Source: a virus. From it: 33,718 bases of DNA. The position numbers and the translations under genes are program-made. Of the stretch, positions 5,873 to 12,525 are shown in pieces. The notes under the pieces are model-generated. The model made no database searches. It was not told where the DNA came from and worked only from the letters and a program-made list of their open reading frames with translations. Position 1 is the first letter of the stretch. Each line of letters starts with the position of its first letter. The DNA is taken from IMG/VR virus record IMGVR_UViG_3300035070_003960, positions 1-33,718 of that record. One strand, given 5' to 3'.

Positions 5873-6823
5873 TTATTTAACAAATGTACACCCCCCTTGC
5901 TGCCGTGTGCTTAAAAACAAATTGAGTTGTTGCTGTAATATGGCCCTTCCCTCTGGTTCTGCCCTATGATTCTTGTATTGCTCATACGTAAACTTGTCCG
6001 TGACAATCATTTGCAACAGTGCTGGATAATCTCTTTTTTCAAGCTGAATCCCTAAATTTGAAATCACGTTATGTAGATCCGTTTTAAGAGCTACCCCTTT
6101 TTGGTTGTCACAAAAGTCCTCTAGCAGTCCTAGGCTATGGCTGCTAACAACATCTTTAAAACTGTTCCCCCTTCTGCATATTTCAAACGGTGAATGTTCC
6201 TGATGCCCATAGTTAGTGAATGCAAAAATTCCATCAAAACAATCTAGTGATGGGTACGCCCCGCATATATATTTAATATAAACGGCTTTTACCTTCTCAA
6301 AAAATATGATCAATTGAGGTTCAGTTGCGTGTTTCTTGAACGTGTTAAAATCGGCTGAATTTGAGAATAAATAGTGACTAAAATGAGCATAAAAATCATT
6401 CGTTTTAGCGCATTTAATTTTTTCATCCAAAAACCTCAAATATCCCTCAACAAAATAGTTGTACATTTTGGAAATATCACGTTTGCAAGAATTGAATTTA
6501 TCCGATGATTTCAGGCTTTGAATTGGAACTAGGTATAGTTTTTTGAATTTATGAAATGTAAGTTGATCAGGGTAAATGTTTCCGTAGAGCATTGCATTTA
6601 GGGCAACAATGCAATCCATCATATCTGTTTCGGATACCCCCTCGATGTACCCTGAAAAGGTTGTTGAATAACTGCGATAAAACCCAGATAAATCATCAAA
6701 ATTTGCTTTATACGCACGCAATAACCATCCTTGTACCCCTCTGAAAAAATAGTCGAACAACTGCTCGTTACCGTATTGAGACGATAGGTCATAAAAGGGC
6801 ATTTTTTGTGCTAAAATGTTCAT
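5873..6823 (-). CDS. Unknown replication-operon protein, 316 residues
   Basis: The start is placed at the ATG at 6823, not the longer frame from 6883, because AAGGAG lies just upstream and the ATG overlaps the stop of the initiator-like gene (ATGA). The protein is mixed helical, rich in Phe and Tyr (QLFDYFFRGVQGWLLRAY near the N-terminus), with cysteines scattered at non-zinc spacing. No Walker motif is visible. Its position directly after the initiator is where lambda-like phages keep a helicase loader, but no loader signature is seen. Confidence 0.75.
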   Translation of the reverse strand: MNILAQKMPFYDLSSQYGNEQLFDYFFRGVQGWLLRAYKANFDDLSGFYRSYSTTFSGYIEGVSETDMMDCIVALNAMLYGNIYPDQLTFHKFKKLYLVPIQSLKSSDKFNSCKRDISKMYNYFVEGYLRFLDEKIKCAKTNDFYAHFSHYLFSNSADFNTFKKHATEPQLIIFFEKVKAVYIKYICGAYPSLDCFDGIFAFTNYGHQEHSPFEICRRGNSFKDVVSSHSLGLLEDFCDNQKGVALKTDLHNVISNLGIQLEKRDYPALLQMIVTDKFTYEQYKNHRAEPEGRAILQQQLNLFLSTRQQGGCTFVK

Positions 6824-8238
6824 GACATCTCCTTTATTTTGGTATGATGTGTCGGATCTTGTTCTAGGATAGACAGTACACATCCAAGTATTAAATTTCT
6901 ATCAGACGGCTTAATCGCGCTAGAATTAGAAAATTTTTGTTGTAATGCACCAGCACACCCCCCAGCTAGCTTAAGTGCCTTATTCTCGATAATTCGAGCC
7001 TCTGAGGGGTTACTAGATTTTAGGTGATCCCAATATTTCACGCCATTGCGATATTGAGTTTCCTGATAATCGAGTTCGTCCTTCTCTTTTTGGATCTGCG
7101 CCATAGCTGAATTAGCAAACTCTGATTTTTTAGTGGTTTTACGATAAAATTTATAACCTGCTTCAACACCTTCAGGGGTAACTTCCGTTTCGATCAATGT
7201 TTTTAAATTCTTTGCGTACTTAGCATCGGGATTAGACAGCATATAACCCCTCCAGAATAATAAATTTTGGATCTTATATTTTTGAGTAATGTTCGGGGAA
7301 TTGAAAATTTTCTCATAGTACGATTTATCAGAAATTTTATATGGATACGCCTGTGCGTAGTCCTTCAAAAATTTCTTAAATTCCTTCTTGAGTGTCTCAT
7401 CCCCCCAACTTATCCGATTATATACATTCACTTCGTCCTCCTTTTTTATTGATTTTTCTAAAAAATTTTCGTTTAGACCCATCATGTAACAATAAGATAA
7501 CTCTTCTTTCTTAGTATTAACCTTCTTACTTATATTAATTGGGTCTAATTTTTTTGATTTTTTTTCCCTAATAGGTTCCAAAAATTTTTCATCACTTATT
7601 TTTTGGCCTCCTTTTTCACCCCCTTTTTCAGGTGTTGATAACTCTTTTTTTTGTTCAGATAGAATAGTGTCCTTTTTGTTAATATCGTGCTTAATTTCAA
7701 CATTTTTAGACACTTTTTCGGTCGAGTTACTAACCTGTGCATAATTTTTCTTAGAATCGACATTTTTTGCCCCTTCCCTAATTGGGTCTAAAAATTTACT
7801 AGATCCTTCCCTAATTGGGTCTAATTTTGACCTAATTGGGTCTTTTTTTTTGGAATATTTTATTTTAAGCACGAAATTAGCTTCCCTAATTGGGTCTAAT
7901 TTTTTTTCAAAGTTAACGGTGAAAATTGTCGCTAATTTTTTTGAGTTAATTTTAACGGCCTGCGTATAAATAAGATTATGCTTAATTAAACATTTCATCG
8001 CCTTCCTTAAAGCGTCTCTGGTTATTCCTAATTTTTTAGCTAAGCGAATGGCGCTAATACAGTATTGGTGTTGCCTAACACGAATGGTTAAGGGAGGCAC
8101 AACCAACGTACCATCCTTCAACCTCATGTTTGCACATAAAAAGTCCAGCAAGACCAAAGAATTGCCCTTTGGTCTGTGCTTTTTTATATGGTCAATAGAT
8201 AGGCGTTTATACCACGAATGTTGGTTCTGGTTCTGCAT
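6820..8238 (-). CDS. Replication initiator-like protein with internal iterons
   Basis: A 472-residue protein. Residues about 20-115 look like a winged-helix DNA-binding domain (ISAIRLAKKLGITRDALRKAMKCLIKHNLI). Residues about 115-240 are a lysine-rich linker in which the peptide (L/F)(D/E)PIRE recurs. The DNA encoding those repeats is a set of iterons (see repeat entries), as in lambda O, where origin repeats lie inside the initiator gene. The C-terminal half is helical and may contact a helicase or loader. It overlaps the RecT/Bet gene by 32 nt. The role is inferred from HTH plus iterons plus context. Confidence 0.7.
   Translation of the reverse strand: MQNQNQHSWYKRLSIDHIKKHRPKGNSLVLLDFLCANMRLKDGTLVVPPLTIRVRQHQYCISAIRLAKKLGITRDALRKAMKCLIKHNLIYTQAVKINSKKLATIFTVNFEKKLDPIREANFVLKIKYSKKKDPIRSKLDPIREGSSKFLDPIREGAKNVDSKKNYAQVSNSTEKVSKNVEIKHDINKKDTILSEQKKELSTPEKGGEKGGQKISDEKFLEPIREKKSKKLDPINISKKVNTKKEELSYCYMMGLNENFLEKSIKKEDEVNVYNRISWGDETLKKEFKKFLKDYAQAYPYKISDKSYYEKIFNSPNITQKYKIQNLLFWRGYMLSNPDAKYAKNLKTLIETEVTPEGVEAGYKFYRKTTKKSEFANSAMAQIQKEKDELDYQETQYRNGVKYWDHLKSSNPSEARIIENKALKLAGGCAGALQQKFSNSSAIKPSDRNLILGCVLSILEQDPTHHTKIKEMS
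7532..7549 (-). repeat. Origin iteron 6 (partial)
   Basis: Contains AATTGGGTCTAAT, a 13-bp match to the iteron core, and lies 33 bp from iteron 5. It encodes KLDPIN. Confidence 0.55.
7564..7581 (-). repeat. Origin iteron 5 (degenerate)
   Basis: TTCCCTAATAGGTTCCAA has three changes from the TTCCCTAATTGGGTCTAA consensus. It is 210 bp from iteron 4 and encodes FLEPIRE. Confidence 0.5.
7774..7791 (-). repeat. Origin iteron 4
   Basis: Exact TTCCCTAATTGGGTCTAA (plus strand), 33 bp from iteron 3, in the initiator reading frame (encodes LDPIRE). Confidence 0.75.
7807..7825 (-). repeat. Origin iteron 3
   Basis: Exact TTCCCTAATTGGGTCTAAT, 21 bp (two helical turns) from iteron 2. Confidence 0.75.
7831..7843 (-). 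repeat. Origin iteron 2 (core only)
   Basis: CCTAATTGGGTCT, a 13-bp core match, 54 bp from iteron 1 and 21 bp from iteron 3. Confidence 0.7.
7882..7900 (-). repeat. Origin iteron 1
   Basis: Exact TTCCCTAATTGGGTCTAAT. Iterons 1-4 form a cluster of about 125 bp beside T-rich DNA that could unwind. The spacings 54, 21, 33, 210 and 33 are close to whole helical turns, so the sites would lie on roughly one face. Confidence 0.75.
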
Positions 8239-9034
8239 CCTTCGTGTTGCCCGATAATACCTCTATTTCTTTATTAATGGACTCTTTTTTAGCCTCGGCT
8301 CGTGCCTTGGTTTTGAGTTCTCTGACACGATCTATTCCAATCTGCCTAACTTTAGGTTGGTCGTCCTTATATACGTCCTGTAATATTGCCGTAATCGGAT
8401 TAACAAGATCACCCTTTGTCACCGTTTCCAGCTCCTCCAAGGTTAACGCCTCAATTTGTGTTTTAGCCTGCTCAATAGTAAAGCATTCTGATTTAGGTTT
8501 AATTGGCTCTTTCACTTGCGTTTCCTTTTTTTGCTCTTCTGAAATATTGATCATTTCAGGCACTTCATCTTCCGTGTAGGTTGCACGAAATAACTCAGAA
8601 AATGCCTGCCGTAGTGCCTGACTTAACGCAGTCTTTTTGATCATAGTTTTGGGCATCTTCAACCACATCGCTTTTTTGGTGTCGTATTCTGCCCGATCAA
8701 CTTCAACGTAAACAGGAATCATGTAGCCATCGACATAAACCTCAGCGCACCCCTTTAAATTGTTACCCTCGCCCTCCGTCCAGCTTTTATGGCCCCTATA
8801 CTTGGGATGTGATTGAGCTGCCTTAAGATAGAACCCTATCCCGATAACAAATTGTGGCTGTGCTGACTGGCTGTACTTAATGAAATGAACATCCTTCATC
8901 CACGGGTCTGCTCCTAGGCTCTTACATAGCTCAATAAAAAGCAAACACTCTTTATCATTGGCGTGCGGGCATATACAATCCTTAATCTCTTTAATGGTTA
9001 TAGTTCCTGCGTTATTTATAATTTCATTTGTCAT
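8207..9034 (-). CDS. bet: RecT/Bet single-strand annealing protein
   Basis: A 275-residue annealing recombinase that pairs complementary single strands during phage recombination and replication. The family core is visible: ELCKSLGADPWMKDVHFIKY near residues 30-50, the FVIGIGFYLKAAQSHPKY stretch, KGCAEVYVDG, and MPKTMIKKTALSQALRQAF near 130-150, which is the most conserved helix of lambda Bet relatives. The C-terminal third is charged and variable, as usual. An AAAGGAG site precedes the ATG. No exonuclease partner (Exo/RecE) is adjacent; the small nuclease at 5441 may serve instead. Confidence 0.88.
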   Translation of the reverse strand: MTNEIINNAGTITIKEIKDCICPHANDKECLLFIELCKSLGADPWMKDVHFIKYSQSAQPQFVIGIGFYLKAAQSHPKYRGHKSWTEGEGNNLKGCAEVYVDGYMIPVYVEVDRAEYDTKKAMWLKMPKTMIKKTALSQALRQAFSELFRATYTEDEVPEMINISEEQKKETQVKEPIKPKSECFTIEQAKTQIEALTLEELETVTKGDLVNPITAILQDVYKDDQPKVRQIGIDRVRELKTKARAEAKKESINKEIEVLSGNTKDAEPEPTFVV

Positions 9035-9329
9035 TTTTTTTCTCCTTTTCTTTAATAATTCTTTCCCTAAGCGATAATATTTCTTTTATTTCAGCATCGT
9101 TAAATAGCCACTCAAGATTTAAATATTTAGCGTAAGCCAATAATTTCCCAAATAAATCGTACGTTGTTGGCTCTTTATTGGTGTAAGCCCGAACGTTAGC
9201 TATATCCATCGCCTTATTATCACGCATCATTATCACCGTGTGGGGCATGGTGTTGTACTTAAGTACCGTAATGCGTGAATTAGTTTTAGCTAAAAAATCA
9301 TCGACTTGTTCTTTAAATTGATCGTTCAT
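9024..9329 (-). CDS. Hypothetical protein, 101 residues
   Basis: A mixed alpha/beta protein with a highly charged C-terminal helix (LRERIIKEKEKK) that overlaps the annealing-protein gene by 11 nt. The start follows the upstream stop by one base (TGATATG), which suggests coupled translation. The segment VIMMRDNKAMDIANVRAY is strand-like. No family is recognised; by position it is a recombination accessory protein. Confidence 0.65.
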   Translation of the reverse strand: MNDQFKEQVDDFLAKTNSRITVLKYNTMPHTVIMMRDNKAMDIANVRAYTNKEPTTYDLFGKLLAYAKYLNLEWLFNDAEIKEILSLRERIIKEKEKKNDK

Positions 9330-9330
9330 A

Positions 9331-9927
9331 TCAATAACAGTCCTGATAGCGTTCAGCTGCCATTTCTAATATCTCGTCAACGGTGTGTTCCTGGTACGGA
9401 TCGTCATACATCTCAAAAAGCGCCCTTTCGTACACCTCTTGAATTGTTCCCCCTAAATTTTCGTACCAGCACGGTTGCCCCCAATTAGTGTATGCATTAA
9501 GCCTGCTCAAAACCGTATTAATTCTTTGGGGGATACTTATTTTAAGAAATGTAAATCCGTTTTCCGCCTCATATGTATCAACCTCAAAGCCATTTTCGAT
9601 ATTTTCTAATACCCAAATTAAATCAGTGATATTGCGCGCCTCTAACGCTCCGATCCTTCCTTGATAATCCAACGCCCTTTTTTTATAATTAGCCAAAAAA
9701 GCGTTGTAATGCTTGATTAACTCTTCTTTGAATGGTGCCGTATTGAAAGGGGTATCGGTGTACCTGTACTGCATAAATTCGTCTTCCCAGGAACGCAATT
9801 TATTAAACAAAAGGTCTGTGCGGTAACGGTATATGTAAAAACCGTCCTCGTACTCGAATTTATCCCCTATAAGTTCACGTATACAGACATGTTGGCCGTC
9901 AAACTCTTCATAAAAATCTTCACTCAT
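9331..9927 (-). CDS. Hypothetical acidic protein, 198 residues, head of the replication operon
   Basis: A strongly acidic protein rich in Glu, Asp, Tyr and Phe, with clusters such as DFYEEFDGQ at the N-terminus and a helical C-terminus (TVDEILEMAAERYQ). Many acidic, aromatic residues are typical of DNA-mimic or host-inhibitor phage proteins, but this is only a resemblance. A GAGGAG site sits before the ATG. It is the first gene after the 228-bp non-coding stretch that separates replication from lysogeny genes. Confidence 0.65.
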   Translation of the reverse strand: MSEDFYEEFDGQHVCIRELIGDKFEYEDGFYIYRYRTDLLFNKLRSWEDEFMQYRYTDTPFNTAPFKEELIKHYNAFLANYKKRALDYQGRIGALEARNITDLIWVLENIENGFEVDTYEAENGFTFLKISIPQRINTVLSRLNAYTNWGQPCWYENLGGTIQEVYERALFEMYDDPYQEHTVDEILEMAAERYQDCY

Positions 9928-9957
9928 TTGCTATTTTCTCCTCAAGCCCCATATAAT
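9928..9957 (+). promoter_or_regulatory. Rightward promoter-like sequence for a possible small RNA
   Basis: -35 TTGCTA at 9928-9933, 18-nt spacer, -10 TATAAT at 9952-9957. It is flanked by a CCCC/GGGG pair at 9947-9950 and 9959-9962. No ORF follows before the terminator at 9986-10018. Confidence 0.45.
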
Positions 9958-9963
9958 AGGGGT

Positions 9964-10018
9964 GCTTACATTTTTATTTTTGTATAAGACCAGACCTACG
10001 CAGTCTGGTCTTTTTTTT
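9964..10018 (+). ncRNA. Candidate short RNA (about 55 nt)
   Basis: The predicted start is about 7 nt after the TATAAT at 9952-9957, and the end is at the T tract of a strong terminator. There is no coding sequence between. It lies just outside the translation start region of the minus-strand 9927 gene. No known RNA family is recognised. Confidence 0.3.
9986..10018 (+). terminator. Strong rightward intrinsic terminator
   Basis: A 10-bp perfect stem (AAGACCAGAC at 9986-9995, GTCTGGTCTT at 10003-10012), a 7-nt loop and a T tract to 10018. It has no T tract in the leftward direction. No annotated rightward gene lies upstream for almost 6 kb. Confidence 0.85.
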
Positions 10019-10155
10019 AGAATACTGCCCCCAACCGAACCATTATTAATATTGAACAAATCGACAAATCAACGATGTTAAATTGCTGCTTTCTTGATTT
10101 TTGGAATTGCCTACACCCTATAAAATGTAAAGGCTTCTTTATATAATCCATGATT

Positions 10156-10389
10156 TTATTTTACTTTATCTTTGACAAAATAATCCAATTTTACCTCAAA
10201 CAAATCAGCTAAATTCGCCACCAATGTGAAGCTTGGATTTTGGACTTTGTTAGCTTCATACATAGCCAATGTTGTGTGTGATGTGTATACCCCAAACTTA
10301 TAATCGAGTTGACGCGCTAATCTTTCTAATGATAATTGTCTTTTTTTTCGGAGTTCCGACAAAGCCTCTCCGTTAAATGTTTTATTCAT
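10156..10389 (-). CDS. Cro/CI-type HTH repressor, 77 residues
   Basis: A single XRE-type helix-turn-helix domain: LSELRKKRQLSLERLARQL near residues 10-28, a THTTLAMYEANK recognition region near 38-49, and the usual PSFTLVANLADLFEVKLDYFV end at 52-72. There is no C-terminal protease or dimerisation domain, so it resembles short SinR- or Cro-like regulators. It is divergent from the integrase across 130 bp holding two palindromic operators. Its promoter places the transcript start at or beside the ATG, as for lambda cI from PRM. It is the probable lysogeny regulator. Confidence 0.85.
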   Translation of the reverse strand: MNKTFNGEALSELRKKRQLSLERLARQLDYKFGVYTSHTTLAMYEANKVQNPSFTLVANLADLFEVKLDYFVKDKVK

Positions 10390-10396
10390 AAAAACT

Positions 10397-10425
10397 AAGA
10401 TATCATTAATACGTTATCTTGTAAA
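10397..10425 (-). promoter_or_regulatory. Repressor promoter (leaderless geometry)
   Basis: On the minus strand -35 TTTACA at 10420-10425, 17-nt spacer, -10 TATCTT at 10397-10402, then 7 nt to the ATG at 10389 with no ribosome site. The -35 overlaps operator 1. Confidence 0.5.
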
Positions 10426-10436
10426 GAATTATTTAC
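10421..10436. promoter_or_regulatory. Operator 1 palindrome
   Basis: GTAAAGAATTATTTAC is palindromic at 14 of 16 positions and covers the -35 of the repressor promoter, so binding would autoregulate the repressor. Confidence 0.5.
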
Positions 10437-10459
10437 GGATTATTCTTAAGGAGCGCGGT

Positions 10460-10488
10460 TTGCATTCTTTACAGTTGTAAAATATAAT
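10460..10488 (+). promoter_or_regulatory. Integrase promoter
   Basis: -35 TTGCAT at 10460-10465, 17-nt spacer, perfect -10 TATAAT at 10483-10488. Operator 2 fills the spacer. The transcript start is expected near 10495. Confidence 0.6.
10468..10481. promoter_or_regulatory. Operator 2 palindrome
   Basis: TTTACAGTTGTAAA is palindromic at 12 of 14 positions, shares TTTAC/GTAAA half-sites with operator 1, and lies between the -35 and -10 of the integrase promoter, a typical repression position. Confidence 0.55.
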
Positions 10489-10519
10489 TAGATTGTATTA
10501 GACTGTGTTTGAGGTGTTT

Positions 10520-11455
10520 ATGTTTACTTTTTTTAAGAAAAAGCCAACTTTTGGTGAAATCATAGATATATGGGCTGATGCATGCGTGATTAAATCTAAT
10601 GATTTAAGGGATGTTACCATCGAGTCCAAATTAACACACCTTAAAGCCTTAAAATTGCATTGCCCTCTACGTACACCCTTAGAGGATGTTAGATTTGCTG
10701 AAATAGAGCAGATTAAAGGGTTGCTTCGAAAAACTAATTCACCGAAAACCACAAACATGTATTTATCAATGCTAAAACAGTTTTTTCGGTGGGCTAATCG
10801 TATGGAATACATCAATAAAAGCCCTGATATAGAGAACTGCCCGTTGCGTGAAATAAAACCTGTAGACTTTCTTACGCTCGAAAATTTTGATGTTTTTCAA
10901 AAATGTACAATTGAAATGATGGCTCGCCCATATCATAAATCTGCTGAGTACAATCAGCGTCAAAACTTATGGTCGAATCGGATATTGGCTTACACAGGTA
11001 TTCGTGTTAAAGAACTTGCTAGACTTAAATGGTCTGATATTGATTTTGAAAATAAAATGATGACAATCAAGTCTGCTGCTTATAACAAGGGTAAACAACG
11101 TACGATTAAAATGAGTCCGCAGGCGTTCGATACATTTAATACTATGCCTAAGTTTCACCGTAATCACGTTTACCCGTTCCACGGGGAAGGGAAATTCAAG
11201 CATAGAAATTGTATAAATTCGATTTTAAAACAATTCGATTTACCATTTAAGTGCTACCCAACGATTTTTAGACCATCATTTATTACCTGGGCTTTATCCC
11301 ATAATAAAATGGCGATTCAGGAAGTTTCTGCATACGTTGGACATGAAGATATTCAAACTACAGCCAAGTATTACACCAATAAACAAGCTATTCTGGATGC
11401 AAGTGCTGATTTTATTGAAAAATTAGATTTTAATAAATCACGAAAAATAGCCTAA
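10520..11455 (+). CDS. int: Tyrosine recombinase / integrase
   Basis: A phage integrase of 311 residues from the ATG at 10520, chosen because GAGGTG lies just upstream; the GTG at 10505 has no ribosome site. An N-terminal SAM-like core-binding domain (to about residue 105) precedes the catalytic domain. Catalytic residues visible are R162 in AYTGIRVKELARLKW, a lysine in the KGKQRTIKM hairpin, R251 in TIFRPSF, H275 in YVGHEDIQTTAKYY, and Y284. The usual HxxR box is TxxR here, and the following histidine is proline. It ends 45 bp before an array of 21-bp repeats that may belong to attP. Confidence 0.88.
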   Translation: MFTFFKKKPTFGEIIDIWADACVIKSNDLRDVTIESKLTHLKALKLHCPLRTPLEDVRFAEIEQIKGLLRKTNSPKTTNMYLSMLKQFFRWANRMEYINKSPDIENCPLREIKPVDFLTLENFDVFQKCTIEMMARPYHKSAEYNQRQNLWSNRILAYTGIRVKELARLKWSDIDFENKMMTIKSAAYNKGKQRTIKMSPQAFDTFNTMPKFHRNHVYPFHGEGKFKHRNCINSILKQFDLPFKCYPTIFRPSFITWALSHNKMAIQEVSAYVGHEDIQTTAKYYTNKQAILDASADFIEKLDFNKSRKIA

Positions 11456-11478
11456 AAATCGACAAATACCAACGAGAA

Positions 11479-11567
11479 AAGTTGTACTTTTTGTCGCCGA
11501 CTACGTAGTTTTTGCATCGGACTACGTAGTTTTTGCATCGGATTACGTAGTTTTTGTCGCGGACTAC
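11479..11567. repeat. Four tandem 21-bp repeats (candidate attP arm sites)
   Basis: The unit is ACTACGTAGTTTTTG plus a six-base C/G-rich segment, period exactly 21. Palindromic cores are at 11500-11509, 11521-11530 and 11542-11551 (first base pair changed to AT), with a degenerate copy at 11479-11499 and a partial ACTAC at 11563. The array lies between the convergent integrase and endolysin genes and touches the endolysin stop codon. A 21-bp period places every core on one DNA face, as expected for cooperative protein binding. Confidence 0.8.
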
Positions 11568-11995
11568 ACCTTCAAAATCTTATAATCCGTAAAAGTTGTT
11601 CTGCAATCGATATGAATCCAGGTCGGTGTTTTGGAAATTTCTTCCACGCATCTTAAACCATAACTGTGATACGTGCCTTCATTTTTCCAGATGTCTTCGT
11701 AAATCTCTTCTACCGTAATTCCTTCAATATGGAAATCTAATCCCCGACCTGACTTGTGCTGGCTGTAACGCGCCCCAACAGAACAATTAGGAGGCCGCCA
11801 GCCTCTATAGTTAAAACCACCCTTCTCGGTCTTCCAGGTGTTCACAACCATCGGTTTTCCGAATCTTTCCCGAATCCATTGCGCTAAATATATTATGCGA
11901 TCATCCAAAAAAATTACCGCCCTATCTTTCCATTTTTTATGCAAATCTTGAGTGACAAATTCGTGTAAATAAAAATTTTCAGTTAATTTACTCAT
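11564..11995 (-). CDS. Endolysin, M15-family peptidase
   Basis: A 143-residue single-domain zinc peptidase that would cut peptidoglycan stem peptides at lysis. Zinc ligands are visible as H80 and D87 in SQHKSGRGLDFHI and H128 in WIHIDCR, with W126 just before. The segment GGFNYRGWRPP precedes the metal site, as in many phage M15 enzymes. There is no signal peptide and no cell-wall-binding domain, which fits a Gram-negative host and a separate holin. The ATG overlaps the stop of the upstream gene (ATGA). Confidence 0.88.
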   Translation of the reverse strand: MSKLTENFYLHEFVTQDLHKKWKDRAVIFLDDRIIYLAQWIRERFGKPMVVNTWKTEKGGFNYRGWRPPNCSVGARYSQHKSGRGLDFHIEGITVEEIYEDIWKNEGTYHSYGLRCVEEISKTPTWIHIDCRTTFTDYKILKV

Positions 11996-12216
11996 TTAAT
12001 TTTCTTTTGAATGTCCTCTAGTGTTTTATCAAAATCACTTATTTTTGACGCTGTCCGATCTATCTTTTTTAACACTTTCTCAGAAATAGGCAAGGTTTTG
12101 GAATGTTCTTTAACCGATTTACTCGCCGTTTTACTAATATCTTCCAATATTGAGCTAACTGCTTCTAATTTATCCAATATATTTATTAATTTCTTAAGAT
12201 ATTTGAAAAAATTCAT
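11992..12216 (-). CDS. Small helical lysis-region protein, 74 residues
   Basis: A lysine-rich protein that is almost entirely amphipathic helix, with heptad-like repeats (ILDKLEAVSSILEDISK and a second run near the C-terminus). There is no true transmembrane segment, so it is not an ordinary holin. It has a good AAGGAG site and is coupled to the endolysin gene downstream. Possible roles are a lysis accessory or a tail component; neither is shown by the sequence. Confidence 0.6.
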   Translation of the reverse strand: MNFFKYLKKLINILDKLEAVSSILEDISKTASKSVKEHSKTLPISEKVLKKIDRTASKISDFDKTLEDIQKKIK

Positions 12217-12219
12217 AAC

Positions 12220-12525
12220 TTACTCCTTTGGGTATTGATTTTTTATTTTTGCCACTTTCGCTTGCCACGCCTCAAGGCCGTTTTCCGTAATAAATTCAAT
12301 TTGTTCTGCCGTACTGCCGTAAGCCCCAATTCTCTCCGTTATTACAATGCTGTACTTTTTGACACTTCCAAAATTTTTTGATTCAACTTCGTCATAATTT
12401 TTCGTATTTTCCACACGCTCTCCGTTTTCTCTAACTGCATATTTTTCAATCGGGTAAAAATCACGGGTTTGATCCGTCTCATATCGGATTATGGATTGAT
12501 CGTAATAGTCAAAAAATTCAATCAT
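12220..12525 (-). CDS. Hypothetical protein, 101 residues, possible tail fibre chaperone
   Basis: The start is placed at the ATG at 12525, which overlaps the stop of the collar-domain gene (ATGA); the frame is open to a TTG at 12537. The protein begins MIEFFDYYDQ and ends in a short helix with EAWQAKVAKIKNQYP. Small proteins directly after receptor-binding genes are often assembly chaperones, which is a context argument only. Confidence 0.5.
   Translation of the reverse strand: MIEFFDYYDQSIIRYETDQTRDFYPIEKYAVRENGERVENTKNYDEVESKNFGSVKKYSIVITERIGAYGSTAEQIEFITENGLEAWQAKVAKIKNQYPKE

Noticed and set aside
9947-9962. CCCC-8-GGGG palindrome as an operator
   Set aside because: Only the four-base arms match and no second copy was seen; noted only as flanking the -10 box.
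11479-11567. 21-bp repeats as a CRISPR array
   Set aside because: The repeats follow each other directly with no spacers, and there are no cas genes.
11992-12216. 74-residue protein as the holin
   Set aside because: No transmembrane segment; the membrane proteins at 1058, 1783, 3694 and 4296 are better holin candidates but unproven.
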